From Azospirillum sp. TSH64 (GTDB lineage Bacteria; Pseudomonadota; Alphaproteobacteria; Azospirillales; Azospirillaceae), in contig NZ_LGQW01000015.1 of the NCBI RefSeq assembly GCF_003116035.1, forward strand, positions 4,457,431 through 4,521,430: 64,000 nucleotides of DNA, read 5' to 3'. Below are positions 45,995 through 54,664 of this stretch, in pieces; the stretch's first letter is position 1; every line of letters begins with the position of its first letter. Position numbers and translations under genes: made by a program. The notes under the pieces were generated by a model, which saw only the letters and a list, made by a program, of their open reading frames with translations, ran no database searches and was not told where the DNA came from.

Positions 45995-47425
45995 ATGTCC
46001 GGCAGGGATGTGGTTGAGCGGGCGCGGGCGATCCTGGGACCCGCCCATGTGCTGGTCGAGCCGGTCGACACGGCACCCTTCCTGGCAGACTGGCGCGGGC
46101 GCTACCGCGGTGCGGCGCTGGCCGTCGTCCGTCCGGCCGATGCGGCGCAGGTCGCGTCCATCGTCCGGCTGTGCGCAGAGACTGGCACGCCGCTGGTTCC
46201 CCAGGGCGGCAACACTGGCGTCGTCGGCGGCGCCATTCCCGACGGCAGCGGACGGAGCCTCGTCCTCTGCCTGTCGCGCCTCAACCGCATCCGCGAGGTC
46301 GATCCCATCGGCGACAGCCTGACGGTGGAGGCCGGCTGCACCCTGGCCACGGTCCAGGCCGCCGCCGAGGAGGCCGGGCGGCTGTTCCCGATGAGCCTGG
46401 GCAGCGAGGGCAGCTGCCAGATCGGCGGCACCATCGCCACCAACGCCGGCGGCACCGCCGTTCTGCGCTACGGCCCGATGCGCGACCTCGTGCTGGGGCT
46501 GGAGGTGGTGCTGCCCGACGGCACGCTGTGGAACGGGCTGCGGGCGCTGCGCAAGGACAACACCGGCTATGCCCTGAAGCACCTGTTCATCGGGGCGGAA
46601 GGCACGCTGGGCATTGTCACCGCGGCGACGTTGAAGCTTTTTCCCCGCCCGCAGAGCGTTGCCACCGGCTTCCTCGCCCTGCCCTCGCTGGACGCGGCCT
46701 TGCAGGTGTTCGCCCAATTGCGCGGTGCGCTGGGCGACCGGGTGACCACGGCGGAAATCCTGTCGGAGACGCAGATGGCCTCGGTGCTAGCGCATGTGCC
46801 GGGTACGGCCCGGCCGCTCGACACCGTCATGCCGTGGTATCTGCTGGTCGAGGTCACCGATCCGATGCAGGGGCTGGATCTCGCCGCCCGGCTGGAGGAT
46901 CTGCTGGCAACCGGGCTGGAGGATGAACGCATCGCCGATGCGGCGGTGGCCCGCAGCCAGGCCCAGGCGAATGCGATGTGGATGCTGCGCCACAGCGTGT
47001 CGGAGGCCAACCGCAAGAGCGGCATCGTCGTCGGCCACGACACCGCGGTGCCGGTCGCCCGCATCCCCGACTTCGTCTCCCGCGCCACCATGGCCATCGA
47101 GAGGGTGCGGCCGGATGCCCGCGTGGTGGCGGTGGGGCATATCGGCGACGGCAACATCCATCTGGTCGCCATCCTGCCGGAGAACCTCCGCGCAACGGGC
47201 GAACCGCTGGACCGCATCGCCCAGGCGATCAGTTCCGCGGTCCATGAACAGGCAATCGCGCTCGGCGGCACCATCAGCGCCGAGCATGGCATCGGCCAGA
47301 GCATGCGCGACGCGCTCGCCGCCTTCAAGGGACCGGCGGAGATGGCGCTGATGCAGGGCATCAAGCAGCTGTTCGACCCGCTGGGAGTGATGAACCCGGG
47401 CAAGGTCGTGGCGGTCCGGCGCTGA
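45995..47425 (+). CDS. FAD-binding 2-hydroxyacid dehydrogenase, GlcD/D-2-hydroxyglutarate type
   Basis: 476 residues from ATG 45995; a GTG at 45986 overlapping the LivF stop is an alternative. FAD domain: VPQGGNTGVVGGAIPDGSGR, TVEAGCTLATVQAAAEEAG, GSEGSCQIGGTIATNAGG, HLFIGAEGTLGIVTAATL. The C-terminal domain has VAVGHIGDGNIHLVAI and the GTISAEHGIGQSM loop, both typical of glycolate, D-lactate and D-2-hydroxyglutarate dehydrogenases. No GlcE/GlcF partner is present, so electrons probably go to a quinone or an ETF directly. Last gene of the operon; an oxidation of a 2-hydroxy acid product or intermediate is likely. Confidence 0.9.
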   Translation: MSGRDVVERARAILGPAHVLVEPVDTAPFLADWRGRYRGAALAVVRPADAAQVASIVRLCAETGTPLVPQGGNTGVVGGAIPDGSGRSLVLCLSRLNRIREVDPIGDSLTVEAGCTLATVQAAAEEAGRLFPMSLGSEGSCQIGGTIATNAGGTAVLRYGPMRDLVLGLEVVLPDGTLWNGLRALRKDNTGYALKHLFIGAEGTLGIVTAATLKLFPRPQSVATGFLALPSLDAALQVFAQLRGALGDRVTTAEILSETQMASVLAHVPGTARPLDTVMPWYLLVEVTDPMQGLDLAARLEDLLATGLEDERIADAAVARSQAQANAMWMLRHSVSEANRKSGIVVGHDTAVPVARIPDFVSRATMAIERVRPDARVVAVGHIGDGNIHLVAILPENLRATGEPLDRIAQAISSAVHEQAIALGGTISAEHGIGQSMRDALAAFKGPAEMALMQGIKQLFDPLGVMNPGKVVAVRR

Positions 47426-47441
47426 CGGTCCTACCGCCGGC

Positions 47442-48248
47442 TCAGGCCACCGCCGTTATCACATGGGCCTGAATTCTGCCGTCGATGGGTCCGTCGGCGA
47501 AATGCCGGGCGATGGCCTGGGCGGCGAGGTCCGTCACCTCGTCGAGACGGCTTGCATCCCGCGCCTCGATCTCCAGGCGCATGGGCGTTCCCTGGCAAAA
47601 GCCGGTCGCCGGATCGGCTGCCGTCGCCGCCCGGCTGCGCAGGGTCACGGTCTCGATCCCGATGTCGGTGAAGCCGGCTTTTTGGAGGTCGTCGCGGACC
47701 CGCCCGGTGTCGTGGTAGCCGTGCGGCGTCCGCGCCATGAAGCCGGGAGGATCGTCGGGAAAGGCCGCGGCGACGGCGGCGCTGACGACCGCAGCGATTT
47801 CGTTGTCCTCGATCCGGTCCCACACGCTGAACAGGAAGCGGCCTCCCGGCTTCAGCACCCGGCGTGCTTCGGCGAACCCCGCGGGCTTGTCGGGGAAGAA
47901 CATCACGCCGAACTGGCAGACGAGCGCATCGAAGCTGTCGCTCTCGAAGGGCAGGCTCAGGGCGTTCGCCTGCCGCCATATCACCTGCGACGCATCCAGT
48001 TTCTGCGCCGCATGGTCGAGCATCGGCTGATTGAGGTCCGTCGCAACGAGTTCGACGCTTGCCGGCAGGGTCTGGACCAGGGCGCGCGTCACGATTCCGG
48101 TTCCGGCCGCCGTCTCCAGAATCCGCCCCTCCATCCCCGCAAGCCGCCGTGCCATATCGCTGGCATAGGGCTCGAACAGGAGGGGGCCGAGATAACGGTC
48201 ATAAAGTGCGGGGATCGCCCCTGCGAATGCCTTGTCCACGTCAGCCAT
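47442..48248 (-). CDS. SAM-dependent methyltransferase (class I, Methyltransf_11/25)
   Basis: 268 residues from ATG 48248; ATG 48260 would add four residues. Motif I is GRILETAAGTGIVTRALVQ, the acidic strand VELVATDLNQPMLDHA, motif for the adenine pocket WRQANALSLPFESDSFDALVC and later PGGRFLFSVWDR. Small-molecule methyltransferase; the acceptor is unknown and neighbours do not help. Convergent with the FAD dehydrogenase before it. Confidence 0.88.
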   Translation of the reverse strand: MADVDKAFAGAIPALYDRYLGPLLFEPYASDMARRLAGMEGRILETAAGTGIVTRALVQTLPASVELVATDLNQPMLDHAAQKLDASQVIWRQANALSLPFESDSFDALVCQFGVMFFPDKPAGFAEARRVLKPGGRFLFSVWDRIEDNEIAAVVSAAVAAAFPDDPPGFMARTPHGYHDTGRVRDDLQKAGFTDIGIETVTLRSRAATAADPATGFCQGTPMRLEIEARDASRLDEVTDLAAQAIARHFADGPIDGRIQAHVITAVA

Positions 48249-48378
48249 GTCGCCCCCCATTCCAGAATGCGGGATCGCTCAGCGTATTCCCGGCAGGCGA
48301 TGAGGGCGACGGCCAATTGGGGGCGGATCCATGCTCCTTGGGTCCGGCACTCGACGAAATCGCAACAAAATGCCCCCC

Positions 48379-48404
48379 GGAGCCATGCGTTGCGGCATGG
48401 CTCC
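48379..48404 (-). terminator. hairpin after the MFS gene
   Basis: GGAGCCATGC (48379-48388) pairs perfectly with GCATGGCTCC (48395-48404) around a 6-base loop. It is 35 bp downstream of the MFS stop and, on the minus strand, is followed by a G-run and then TTTTG. A plausible weak intrinsic terminator. Confidence 0.5.
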
Positions 48405-48438
48405 AAGGGACTTGCGGTCTTCCTGGAAAACGGCTGGT

Positions 48439-49680
48439 TCAGCGGTCCGACCGGGTGAGGAGCCGCAGGGCCAATGCTGCGGCCGAGGCGGCGGTGGCGA
48501 CGGCGACAACGCCGTTCCAGCCCCAGGCGGCCAGGGCCTGGCTGCCCAGCGTGGCGCCGGCCGCCATGCCGATGAACATGCCGACCATCAGCACCGCGTT
48601 CAGGCGGCTGCGGGCGGCCGGGTCGATGCCGTAGACGATGGTCTGGTGGGCGATCAGCGAGGCTTGGACGCCCAGGTCGAAGCCGACGGCGCTCGCCACC
48701 AGCAGCCACAGGCGGCCACCCTCGGGCAGCAGCGGCGACAGTGCCATGGCGGCGAAGGACAGCACGGCCAGACCGGCACCCAGCCGGGTCATCAGCGCCG
48801 GACCGCGGCTGTCGGCGATGCGGCCGGCAATCGGCGCCACCAGCGCACCGGCCGCACCGGCCAGACCGAAGGCGCCCGCCGCGGCGGCCCCCAGATGGAA
48901 CGGCGCGCCATGCAGCATCACCGCCAGGGTCGACCAGAAGGCGCTGAAGCCCAGCGACAGCAGCCCCTGCGCCATCGCCGCCCGGCGCAGGCCGGGATGA
49001 CGGGCCCACAGCGTGACCAGCGACCCCAGCAATTCGCCATAGCCGAGATCGGTCGTCGGCGCAAAGCGCGGCAGCCCACGCCACAGTGCGGCACCCAGCA
49101 GGGCGATGCTGCCGGCGGCGGCGACGAACACGGCGCGCCAGCCGAACTGCTCGGCGATGACACCGCTGACCACCCGAGAGAGCAGGATGCCCAGCAACAG
49201 GCCGGTCATCACCGTGCCGACCACCCGGCCGCGATGCTCCGCCGGGGCCAGCGTCGCGGCGGCGGGAACGATGTCCTGCGCCAGCGTCGCCGAAAGCCCC
49301 ATCACCAGGCTCGCCGCTAGCAATCCGCCGATGGACGGTGCGAAGCCCGCCGCCAGCAGGGCCGCGACCAGCACCGACACCTTCGCCAGGATGATCCGGC
49401 GACGGTCGAAGCGGTCGCCCAGCGGGGCCAGCAGCAGGATGCCGAAGGCATATCCCAGCTGGGTCAGCGTCGGCACCCAGCCGACCGTCCGGTCCGCCGC
49501 CCCGATGTCGGTGCCGAGCACGCCCAGCATCGGCTGGCTGTAATAGAGCGTCGCCGCCGCCAGACCGGCACCCGCGGCCATCAGGAACACCAGCGGCCGG
49601 CTCATCCCGCTGTCATGCGCGGGTGCCAGGGGCATCGCACTTGCCAGCGGCGTTGCATGCGCGGTTTGAATGGTTGTCAT
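48439..49680 (-). CDS. MFS transporter, drug/metabolite exporter type
   Basis: 413 residues, about 12 membrane helices. The typical MFS loop is TQLGYAFGILLLAPLGDRFDRRRI near residue 75, and a proline/glycine-rich helix follows. The resemblance is to YnfM/arabinose-efflux-like proteins that export amphipathic compounds. It is divergent to a LysR gene with 108 bp between starts, so it is probably controlled by that regulator. Substrate unknown. Confidence 0.88.
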   Translation of the reverse strand: MTTIQTAHATPLASAMPLAPAHDSGMSRPLVFLMAAGAGLAAATLYYSQPMLGVLGTDIGAADRTVGWVPTLTQLGYAFGILLLAPLGDRFDRRRIILAKVSVLVAALLAAGFAPSIGGLLAASLVMGLSATLAQDIVPAAATLAPAEHRGRVVGTVMTGLLLGILLSRVVSGVIAEQFGWRAVFVAAAGSIALLGAALWRGLPRFAPTTDLGYGELLGSLVTLWARHPGLRRAAMAQGLLSLGFSAFWSTLAVMLHGAPFHLGAAAAGAFGLAGAAGALVAPIAGRIADSRGPALMTRLGAGLAVLSFAAMALSPLLPEGGRLWLLVASAVGFDLGVQASLIAHQTIVYGIDPAARSRLNAVLMVGMFIGMAAGATLGSQALAAWGWNGVVAVATAASAAALALRLLTRSDR

Positions 49681-49775
49681 CGTTCGATCCCCTCAAGGGC
49701 AAACAGTGGCTTGGTTGAAGGGGAATATGACTGCGGATCGAAGGGGGCGGTAGCCGGACCGGGTGTAGATTTGCT

Positions 49776-49790
49776 ATACGCATCACGTAT
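49776..49790. promoter_or_regulatory. inverted repeat at the start of the LysR gene
   Basis: ATACG (49776-49780) and CGTAT (49786-49790) are inverted halves 5 bp apart, a T-N11-A-like pattern that overlaps the ATG of the LysR gene. It suits autorepression by a LysR regulator, but the element is short. Confidence 0.35.
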
Positions 49791-50727
49791 GAGCAACGAC
49801 CTCTCGACAATCGGCAGCGACCGCATCGCCCTGCTGGAGACCTTCGTCCGCATCGTGGAGGCGGGGAACCTGTCGGCCGCGGCCGCACAGCTGGGCAGCA
49901 CCCAGCCAACGGTCAGCCGCCGCCTGCAACTGCTTGAGCGGACGCTTGGCGTCCGGCTGCTGCACCGCTCCACCCACCGGATGAACCTGACGGAGGACGG
50001 CACCCTCTGTTACGAGCGGGCCAAGGATCTGCTGGCCGGCTGGCAGATGCTGGAAAGCGATGTCCGGGGGGCAGACGACCAGCCGACCGGACATTTGCGG
50101 GTGCTGGCGCCGCATGCCTTCGGGCAGCAGCAGCTGATCGGGCCGGTGGCGGACTATCTGCGCCGCTATCCGCGGATGACGGTGGAGTGGCTCCTGCACG
50201 ACCGCATGCCGGACTTCATCGCCGAGGGCATCGACTGCGCCATCCGGGTCGGCGAGATCTCAGACCCGTCGGTGGTCGCCCTGCGGCTGGCGGAGGTGCC
50301 GCGGATCGCCGTCGCCTCCCCCACCCTGCTTGGCGGGCGGCCGGTGCCGCAGCATCCGGACGAGCTGGCGGATCTGCCCTGGCTGGCGCTGCGCACCTTC
50401 TACCGGGGCGAGGTGACGCTGACCCATGCCGGGACCGGCGAGACGGTCAGCTTCCCAATCCGGCCGCGGCTGTCCACCGACGGGTTGCAGGCGATCCGCA
50501 ACGCGGCCCTCCTCGGGCTGGGGGCGGCCATCGCCTCGCAATGGGCGCTGGTGGACGATCTGGCGGCGGGCCGGCTGGTGCAGCTGGCGCCGGACTGGCA
50601 GGCGCCCACCCTGCCCGTCAGCCTGGTCTATCATCCCGCCCGCCACCAGCCGGCCCGCCTGCGCCGCTTCATCGAGGTGATGCGCGTTGCCGTGCCCCTC
50701 GCCTTCCGCGCGGTGCAGGCACCATAG
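49789..50727 (+). CDS. LysR-family regulator
   Basis: 312 residues from ATG 49789. N-terminal HTH: FVRIVEAGNLSAAAAQLGST and VSRRLQLLERTLGVRLLHRS. Effector domain: GHLRVLAPHAFGQQQLIGPV and IDCAIRVGEISDPSVVALRL. The gene faces away from an MFS exporter that it most likely regulates. No ribosome site is evident before ATG, possibly because of leaderless or overlapping control sequence. Confidence 0.92.
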   Translation: MSNDLSTIGSDRIALLETFVRIVEAGNLSAAAAQLGSTQPTVSRRLQLLERTLGVRLLHRSTHRMNLTEDGTLCYERAKDLLAGWQMLESDVRGADDQPTGHLRVLAPHAFGQQQLIGPVADYLRRYPRMTVEWLLHDRMPDFIAEGIDCAIRVGEISDPSVVALRLAEVPRIAVASPTLLGGRPVPQHPDELADLPWLALRTFYRGEVTLTHAGTGETVSFPIRPRLSTDGLQAIRNAALLGLGAAIASQWALVDDLAAGRLVQLAPDWQAPTLPVSLVYHPARHQPARLRRFIEVMRVAVPLAFRAVQAP

Positions 50728-50791
50728 CGTCAAAAGGCGGCGGCATTGCCGCGGCTTTGCTATGGTGTCCGCGTCTTGTTCAGGAAGGCCG

Positions 50792-52321
50792 ATGTTCATG
50801 CACGAGTATGTCCGCAAAATTCTCACCGCGCGCGTCTATGACGTGGCGATCGAAAGCCCGCTCGACCCGATGCCGCGGCTCTCGCAGCGCCTGAACAACA
50901 CAGCCCTGCTGAAGCGCGAGGATCTGCAACCCGTCTTCTCCTTCAAGCTGCGCGGCGCCTACAACAAGATGGTCGGTCTTCCGCCGGAAGCGCGGGAGCG
51001 CGGGGTGGTGTGCGCATCGGCCGGCAACCATGCCCAGGGCGTGGCGCTGTCGGCGCAGAAGCTCAGCATCAAGGCGGTGATCGTCATGCCGCGGACGACG
51101 CCGGCCATCAAGGTCCAGGCGGTCAAGAGCCGCGGCGGCAAGGTCGTGCTGCATGGCGACGTCTTCGACGACGCCTATCTCCACGCCCGCCAGATCGAGG
51201 CCGACAAGGGTCTGACCTTCATCCACCCCTATGACGATCCCGACGTGATCGCCGGCCAGGGCACCGTCGGCATGGAAATCCTGCGTCAGCATCCGCACCC
51301 GCTGGATGCCATCTTCGTGCAGATCGGCGGCGGCGGGCTGGCCGCCGGGATCGCGGCTTACGTCAAGTTCCTGCGCCCGGACGTGAAGGTGATCGGCGTC
51401 GAGCCCGACGACGCGGCCAGCATGGGCGCCGCCATCGCGGCCGGAAAGCGCGTGCAGTTGGATCAGGTCGGGCTGTTCGCCGACGGCGTCGCCGTCCGTC
51501 AGGTCGGCAGCGAAACCTTCCGGCTGTGCAGCGAGCTGCTGGACGAGGTCATCACCGTCAACACCGACGAGATCTGCGCTGCCGTCAAGGACATCTTCGA
51601 GGATACCCGCGCCATCACCGAACCGTCGGGTGCGGTCGGGCTGGCCGGCCTGAAGAAATACGCCGAGCGCGAAGGGCTCCAGGGCAAGGGACTGGTGGCC
51701 ATCGGCAGCGGCGCCAACATGAACTTCGACCGGCTGCGCCACATCGCCGAACGGGCGGAGATCGGCGAGCGGCGCGAGGCTCTGCTGGCCGTCACCATTC
51801 CGGAACGGCCCGGCGCCTACCGGCAATTCATCCAGGCGCTCGGCAAGCGGTCGATCACCGAGTTCAACTACCGCTATGCCGACGACCGCGAGGCACAGAT
51901 CTTCGTCGGCGTCCAGCTGACCGAGGGCGATGCGGAAAAACGCCTGATCATCGACCTGCTGCGCGGCCTGGACTGCCCGGTTCTGGACATGAGCGACAAC
52001 GAGATGGCGAAGCTCCATGTCCGCTACATGGTCGGCGGCCGGGTGCGCGGGTTGAAGGACGAACTGCTCTACCGCTTCCAGTTCCCGGAACGGCCGGGTG
52101 CCCTGCTGAAGTTCCTGAACGGGCTGGCGCAGGAGTGGAACATCTCGCTGTTCCATTACCGCAACCACGGCGCCGACTATGGCCGCGTGCTGGCCGGCAT
52201 CCAGGTGCCGGAGAAAGACCGGACGCGGTTCCGGCGCTGCCTGGACGAGCTTGGCTATCCCTGTTGGGACGAGACCGGCAACCCGGCCTACCGGATGTTC
52301 CTGGCCGAACCGCAGGGCTGA
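50792..52321 (+). CDS. ilvA: threonine dehydratase, biosynthetic type
   Basis: 509 residues from ATG 50792; ATG 50798 has the better spacing from GGAAGG (50783-50788). PLP-binding Lys is in VFSFKLRGAYNKM (~K52), the Gly-rich phosphate loop is IGGGGLAAGIAAY and the catalytic core ends near residue 325. Two ACT-like regulatory domains follow (AVTIPERPGAYRQFIQALG; QFPERPGALLKFLNGLAQ), as in the isoleucine-inhibited enzyme. Converts threonine to 2-oxobutanoate, the first step of isoleucine synthesis. Stand-alone gene. Confidence 0.94.
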   Translation: MFMHEYVRKILTARVYDVAIESPLDPMPRLSQRLNNTALLKREDLQPVFSFKLRGAYNKMVGLPPEARERGVVCASAGNHAQGVALSAQKLSIKAVIVMPRTTPAIKVQAVKSRGGKVVLHGDVFDDAYLHARQIEADKGLTFIHPYDDPDVIAGQGTVGMEILRQHPHPLDAIFVQIGGGGLAAGIAAYVKFLRPDVKVIGVEPDDAASMGAAIAAGKRVQLDQVGLFADGVAVRQVGSETFRLCSELLDEVITVNTDEICAAVKDIFEDTRAITEPSGAVGLAGLKKYAEREGLQGKGLVAIGSGANMNFDRLRHIAERAEIGERREALLAVTIPERPGAYRQFIQALGKRSITEFNYRYADDREAQIFVGVQLTEGDAEKRLIIDLLRGLDCPVLDMSDNEMAKLHVRYMVGGRVRGLKDELLYRFQFPERPGALLKFLNGLAQEWNISLFHYRNHGADYGRVLAGIQVPEKDRTRFRRCLDELGYPCWDETGNPAYRMFLAEPQG

Positions 52322-52360
52322 GTCTCAAACCGCTCCCTAAAAGCTGGCAAGTTGGCTATT

Positions 52361-52371
52361 ACATGTTTACA
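52361..52371. promoter_or_regulatory. candidate FadR-type operator before the GntR gene
   Basis: ACATGTTTACA is the reverse complement of TGTAAACATGT at 53284-53294. Both fit the GT-n-AC core of FadR-subfamily sites. This one is 52 bp before the regulator start, so it could mediate autoregulation. Confidence 0.55.
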
Positions 52372-52412
52372 AATAGCTGACAGCACACAGGCGGCGGATG
52401 GGGAGCGACAGG

Positions 52413-53189
52413 ATGGAGTCGAGTGAACACGGCGCGATGACCGTTGCGGTGTCGGATGGCGGGGAGGGCACGCCGCTGATCCGCACCCGCCAGACGCCGC
52501 TGGTCACGCGGATCTACCAGCTGCTGCTGGCCCAGATCAGCGCCGGCGATTTCAAGCCTGACGAGCGTCTGCCCGGCGAGAACGACCTTGCCGCCCGCTT
52601 CCAGGTGTCGCGCCCGGTGGTGCGGGAGGCATTGAAGCGGCTGCGCAACGACGGGCTGATCTATTCCCGCCAGGGCGCCGGCAGCTTCGTCCGGGTGGCG
52701 GCGGAGGAAAGCCAGCCGGTGCTTGGCTATGCGCCGGTGGAGACGATTGCCGACATCCAGCGCTGCTACGAGTTCCGCCTGACCATCGAGCCGGACCACG
52801 CCTATCACGCCGCCTTGCGCTGGAACGACGCGGCACTCGACCGCATCGCCGCGGCCTTGAGCCTGATGGACGATGCGACCCGCGCCCACCGGCACCGCGA
52901 GGATGCCGACTACGCCTTCCACACCGCCATCGCCGAGGCGACGAACAACCATTATTACATGTCGTCGATGCAGGCGCTGAAGGATCACATCTCCGTCGGC
53001 ATGAAGTTCCATGGCGTGTCGCTGATGGGTCCGAGCTCCGGCCTGACCGGCGTGTATGACGAACACCGCGGCATCTTCGACGCCATCCGGCACCGGGACG
53101 GCGAAACCGCACGCCAGCGGATGCGCAAGCATCTGGAAGGGTCGCGTGACCGTGTGTTCGAAGGGCGGGCGCTGGACCTCTCGCTGTAA
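52413..53189 (+). CDS. GntR-family regulator, FadR subfamily (FCD domain)
   Basis: 258 residues from ATG 52413, behind GGGGAG with 7-bp spacing; ATG 52398 is also possible. Winged-helix at ~25-95: RIYQLLLAQISAGDFKPDERLP, DLAARFQVSRPVVREALKRL and GLIYSRQGAGSFV. The FCD domain at ~115-250 contains FHTAIAEATNNHYY and EHRGIFDAIRHRDGE with the histidine/aspartate metal-ligand pattern. Such regulators sense sugar acids or organic acids. It directly precedes the sugar-acid locus and shares an 11-bp motif with its promoter region. Confidence 0.93.
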   Translation: MESSEHGAMTVAVSDGGEGTPLIRTRQTPLVTRIYQLLLAQISAGDFKPDERLPGENDLAARFQVSRPVVREALKRLRNDGLIYSRQGAGSFVRVAAEESQPVLGYAPVETIADIQRCYEFRLTIEPDHAYHAALRWNDAALDRIAAALSLMDDATRAHRHREDADYAFHTAIAEATNNHYYMSSMQALKDHISVGMKFHGVSLMGPSSGLTGVYDEHRGIFDAIRHRDGETARQRMRKHLEGSRDRVFEGRALDLSL

Positions 53190-53280
53190 ATCGCTGACCT
53201 GCAATTGCTTTTCTGGAGAACCGCACCGCCCAGCTGTCGCTGGCGCGTGCGGTCCGGCACGTCCCTGGCCTCTTGGCGCA

Positions 53281-53294
53281 ACATGTAAACATGT
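53281..53294. promoter_or_regulatory. candidate FadR-type operator before the sugar-acid operon
   Basis: ACATGTAAACATGT has two ACATGT copies around AA and contains the 11-bp motif found before the regulator gene on the other strand. The ATGTAAACAT core is near-symmetric. It lies ~170 bp before the kinase gene start, within a 275-bp AT-richer gap that otherwise holds no gene. Confidence 0.6.
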
Positions 53295-53464
53295 ATTGCC
53301 CTGCTACCCCGCCGCATCCCCTATTTTTGCCCTCAACAACATTACAACATATTGACATCTCCGCAGCGCTATGATGGAGTGGGTCATCGTCGAGGGCGGC
53401 GGGAGCGCCCGGCAGCTGACCATCGCAATGCGAGGGCCGCCGCTCACAAGGATGGGGACCACCC

Positions 53465-54664
53465 ATGGACAGCATGGTTCCACAGGACGGATCGCCACAG
53501 GGCATCCAGACGGCGGCCGGATCATCGGCAACGCCGCATCCGTGCCTGATCGCCGACGACCTGACCGGGGCGCTCGACACCGCCGCGCAGTTCGCCGCGG
53601 TCACCGGTCCGATCCCTGTGTACTGGCAGAGCCTGCCCTATCCCACGCTGCCGACAGAACTCGCTTTCGACAGCGGCACGCGTGAGGCGACACGGGACGA
53701 GGCCCGCCGCCGGGTCGCTTCCATCGCCGCCGGCCTGCCGCGCAGCCCCGGCTCGCTGCATTACGCCAAGCTCGACAGCCTGTTGCGCGGCCATGCCGGG
53801 GCGGAGATCGCCGCCTGGATCGCGGCCACAGCCCCCGATCATGTCATCGTTGCCCCCGCCTTCCCCTATCAGGGGCGCATCACGCGCGGCGGCATCCAGC
53901 TTGCCCGCGGCGATGACGCCCGGAGCTGGACGCCCGTGGCCAGCGACCTGCGCGCCGATCTGGAGCAGGAAGGCTTTGCGGTCCAGCCCTGCTGCCCCGG
54001 CGCGGCGGTACCGGCGGGCGTCAGCCTGTGGGATGCGGAGACCGATGCCGATCTCGACGCCGTCGCCGCTGCCGGCCTTGCGCTGAACGAGCGCGTGCTG
54101 TGGTGCGGCAGCAGCGGGCTGGCCGGTGCGCTGGCCCGGCAGTTGGGAGCAGCCGTCGCCGACACTGACACGCTGCGGCTGCCACTCCCGATCCTCGGCC
54201 TGTTCGGCACCAATCATCCGGCGATGACGGCGCAGATCGACGCCTGTCCGGAGCATGTGCTGGCGCTGCCCGACGGCGGCTCCACCTCGGCCACGGTGCT
54301 GGCCCAGCGGCTGGACCGCGACGACATCGCGCTCGCCACCCTCGCCCTGCCCGGCGGGTTGGCGCGGAGCGACGCGGCACAGCGGATCGAACGGGAATTC
54401 GCCCGGCTGGTCCGCCGGCTCGACCCGCCCGGCACGCTGCTGGTGGCCGGTGGCGAGACCCTGCGCGGCCTCTGCCTCGCCCTGGACGCCGACCGGCTGG
54501 ACCTCGACGGCCATGTCTGGCCGGGGGTGCCCTGCTCCATCCTGCGCGGCGGACGCTTCGACGGGGTCCGCGTCATTTCAAAATCGGGCGCGTTCGGCGA
54601 CCCGTCACTGCTGCGCCGGCTGCTTGCGCTGGCTGCGCCGCTTCATCAGGGAGAACAAGCATGA
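53465..54664 (+). CDS. four-carbon acid sugar kinase (DUF1537 family, DtnK/OtnK-like)
   Basis: 399 residues. DUF1537 N-terminal domain: CLIADDLTGALDTAAQFA (substrate site) and LHYAKLDSLLRGHAGAEIAA, then VAPAFPYQGRITRGG. The C-terminal nucleotide-binding domain has LLVAGGETLRGLCLAL and VISKSGAFGDPSLLRRL. These kinases phosphorylate D-threonate, D-erythronate or L-threonate type acids at C4. The start at 53465 may be a few codons too early. The following PdxA2-type gene, overlapping by 4 bp, is the standard partner, so the call is firm. Confidence 0.9.
   Translation: MDSMVPQDGSPQGIQTAAGSSATPHPCLIADDLTGALDTAAQFAAVTGPIPVYWQSLPYPTLPTELAFDSGTREATRDEARRRVASIAAGLPRSPGSLHYAKLDSLLRGHAGAEIAAWIAATAPDHVIVAPAFPYQGRITRGGIQLARGDDARSWTPVASDLRADLEQEGFAVQPCCPGAAVPAGVSLWDAETDADLDAVAAAGLALNERVLWCGSSGLAGALARQLGAAVADTDTLRLPLPILGLFGTNHPAMTAQIDACPEHVLALPDGGSTSATVLAQRLDRDDIALATLALPGGLARSDAAQRIEREFARLVRRLDPPGTLLVAGGETLRGLCLALDADRLDLDGHVWPGVPCSILRGGRFDGVRVISKSGAFGDPSLLRRLLALAAPLHQGEQA

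Noticed and set aside
53352-53375. TTGACA followed by TATGAT before the sugar-acid operon
   Set aside because: The spacer is only 12 bp, too short for a sigma70 promoter.
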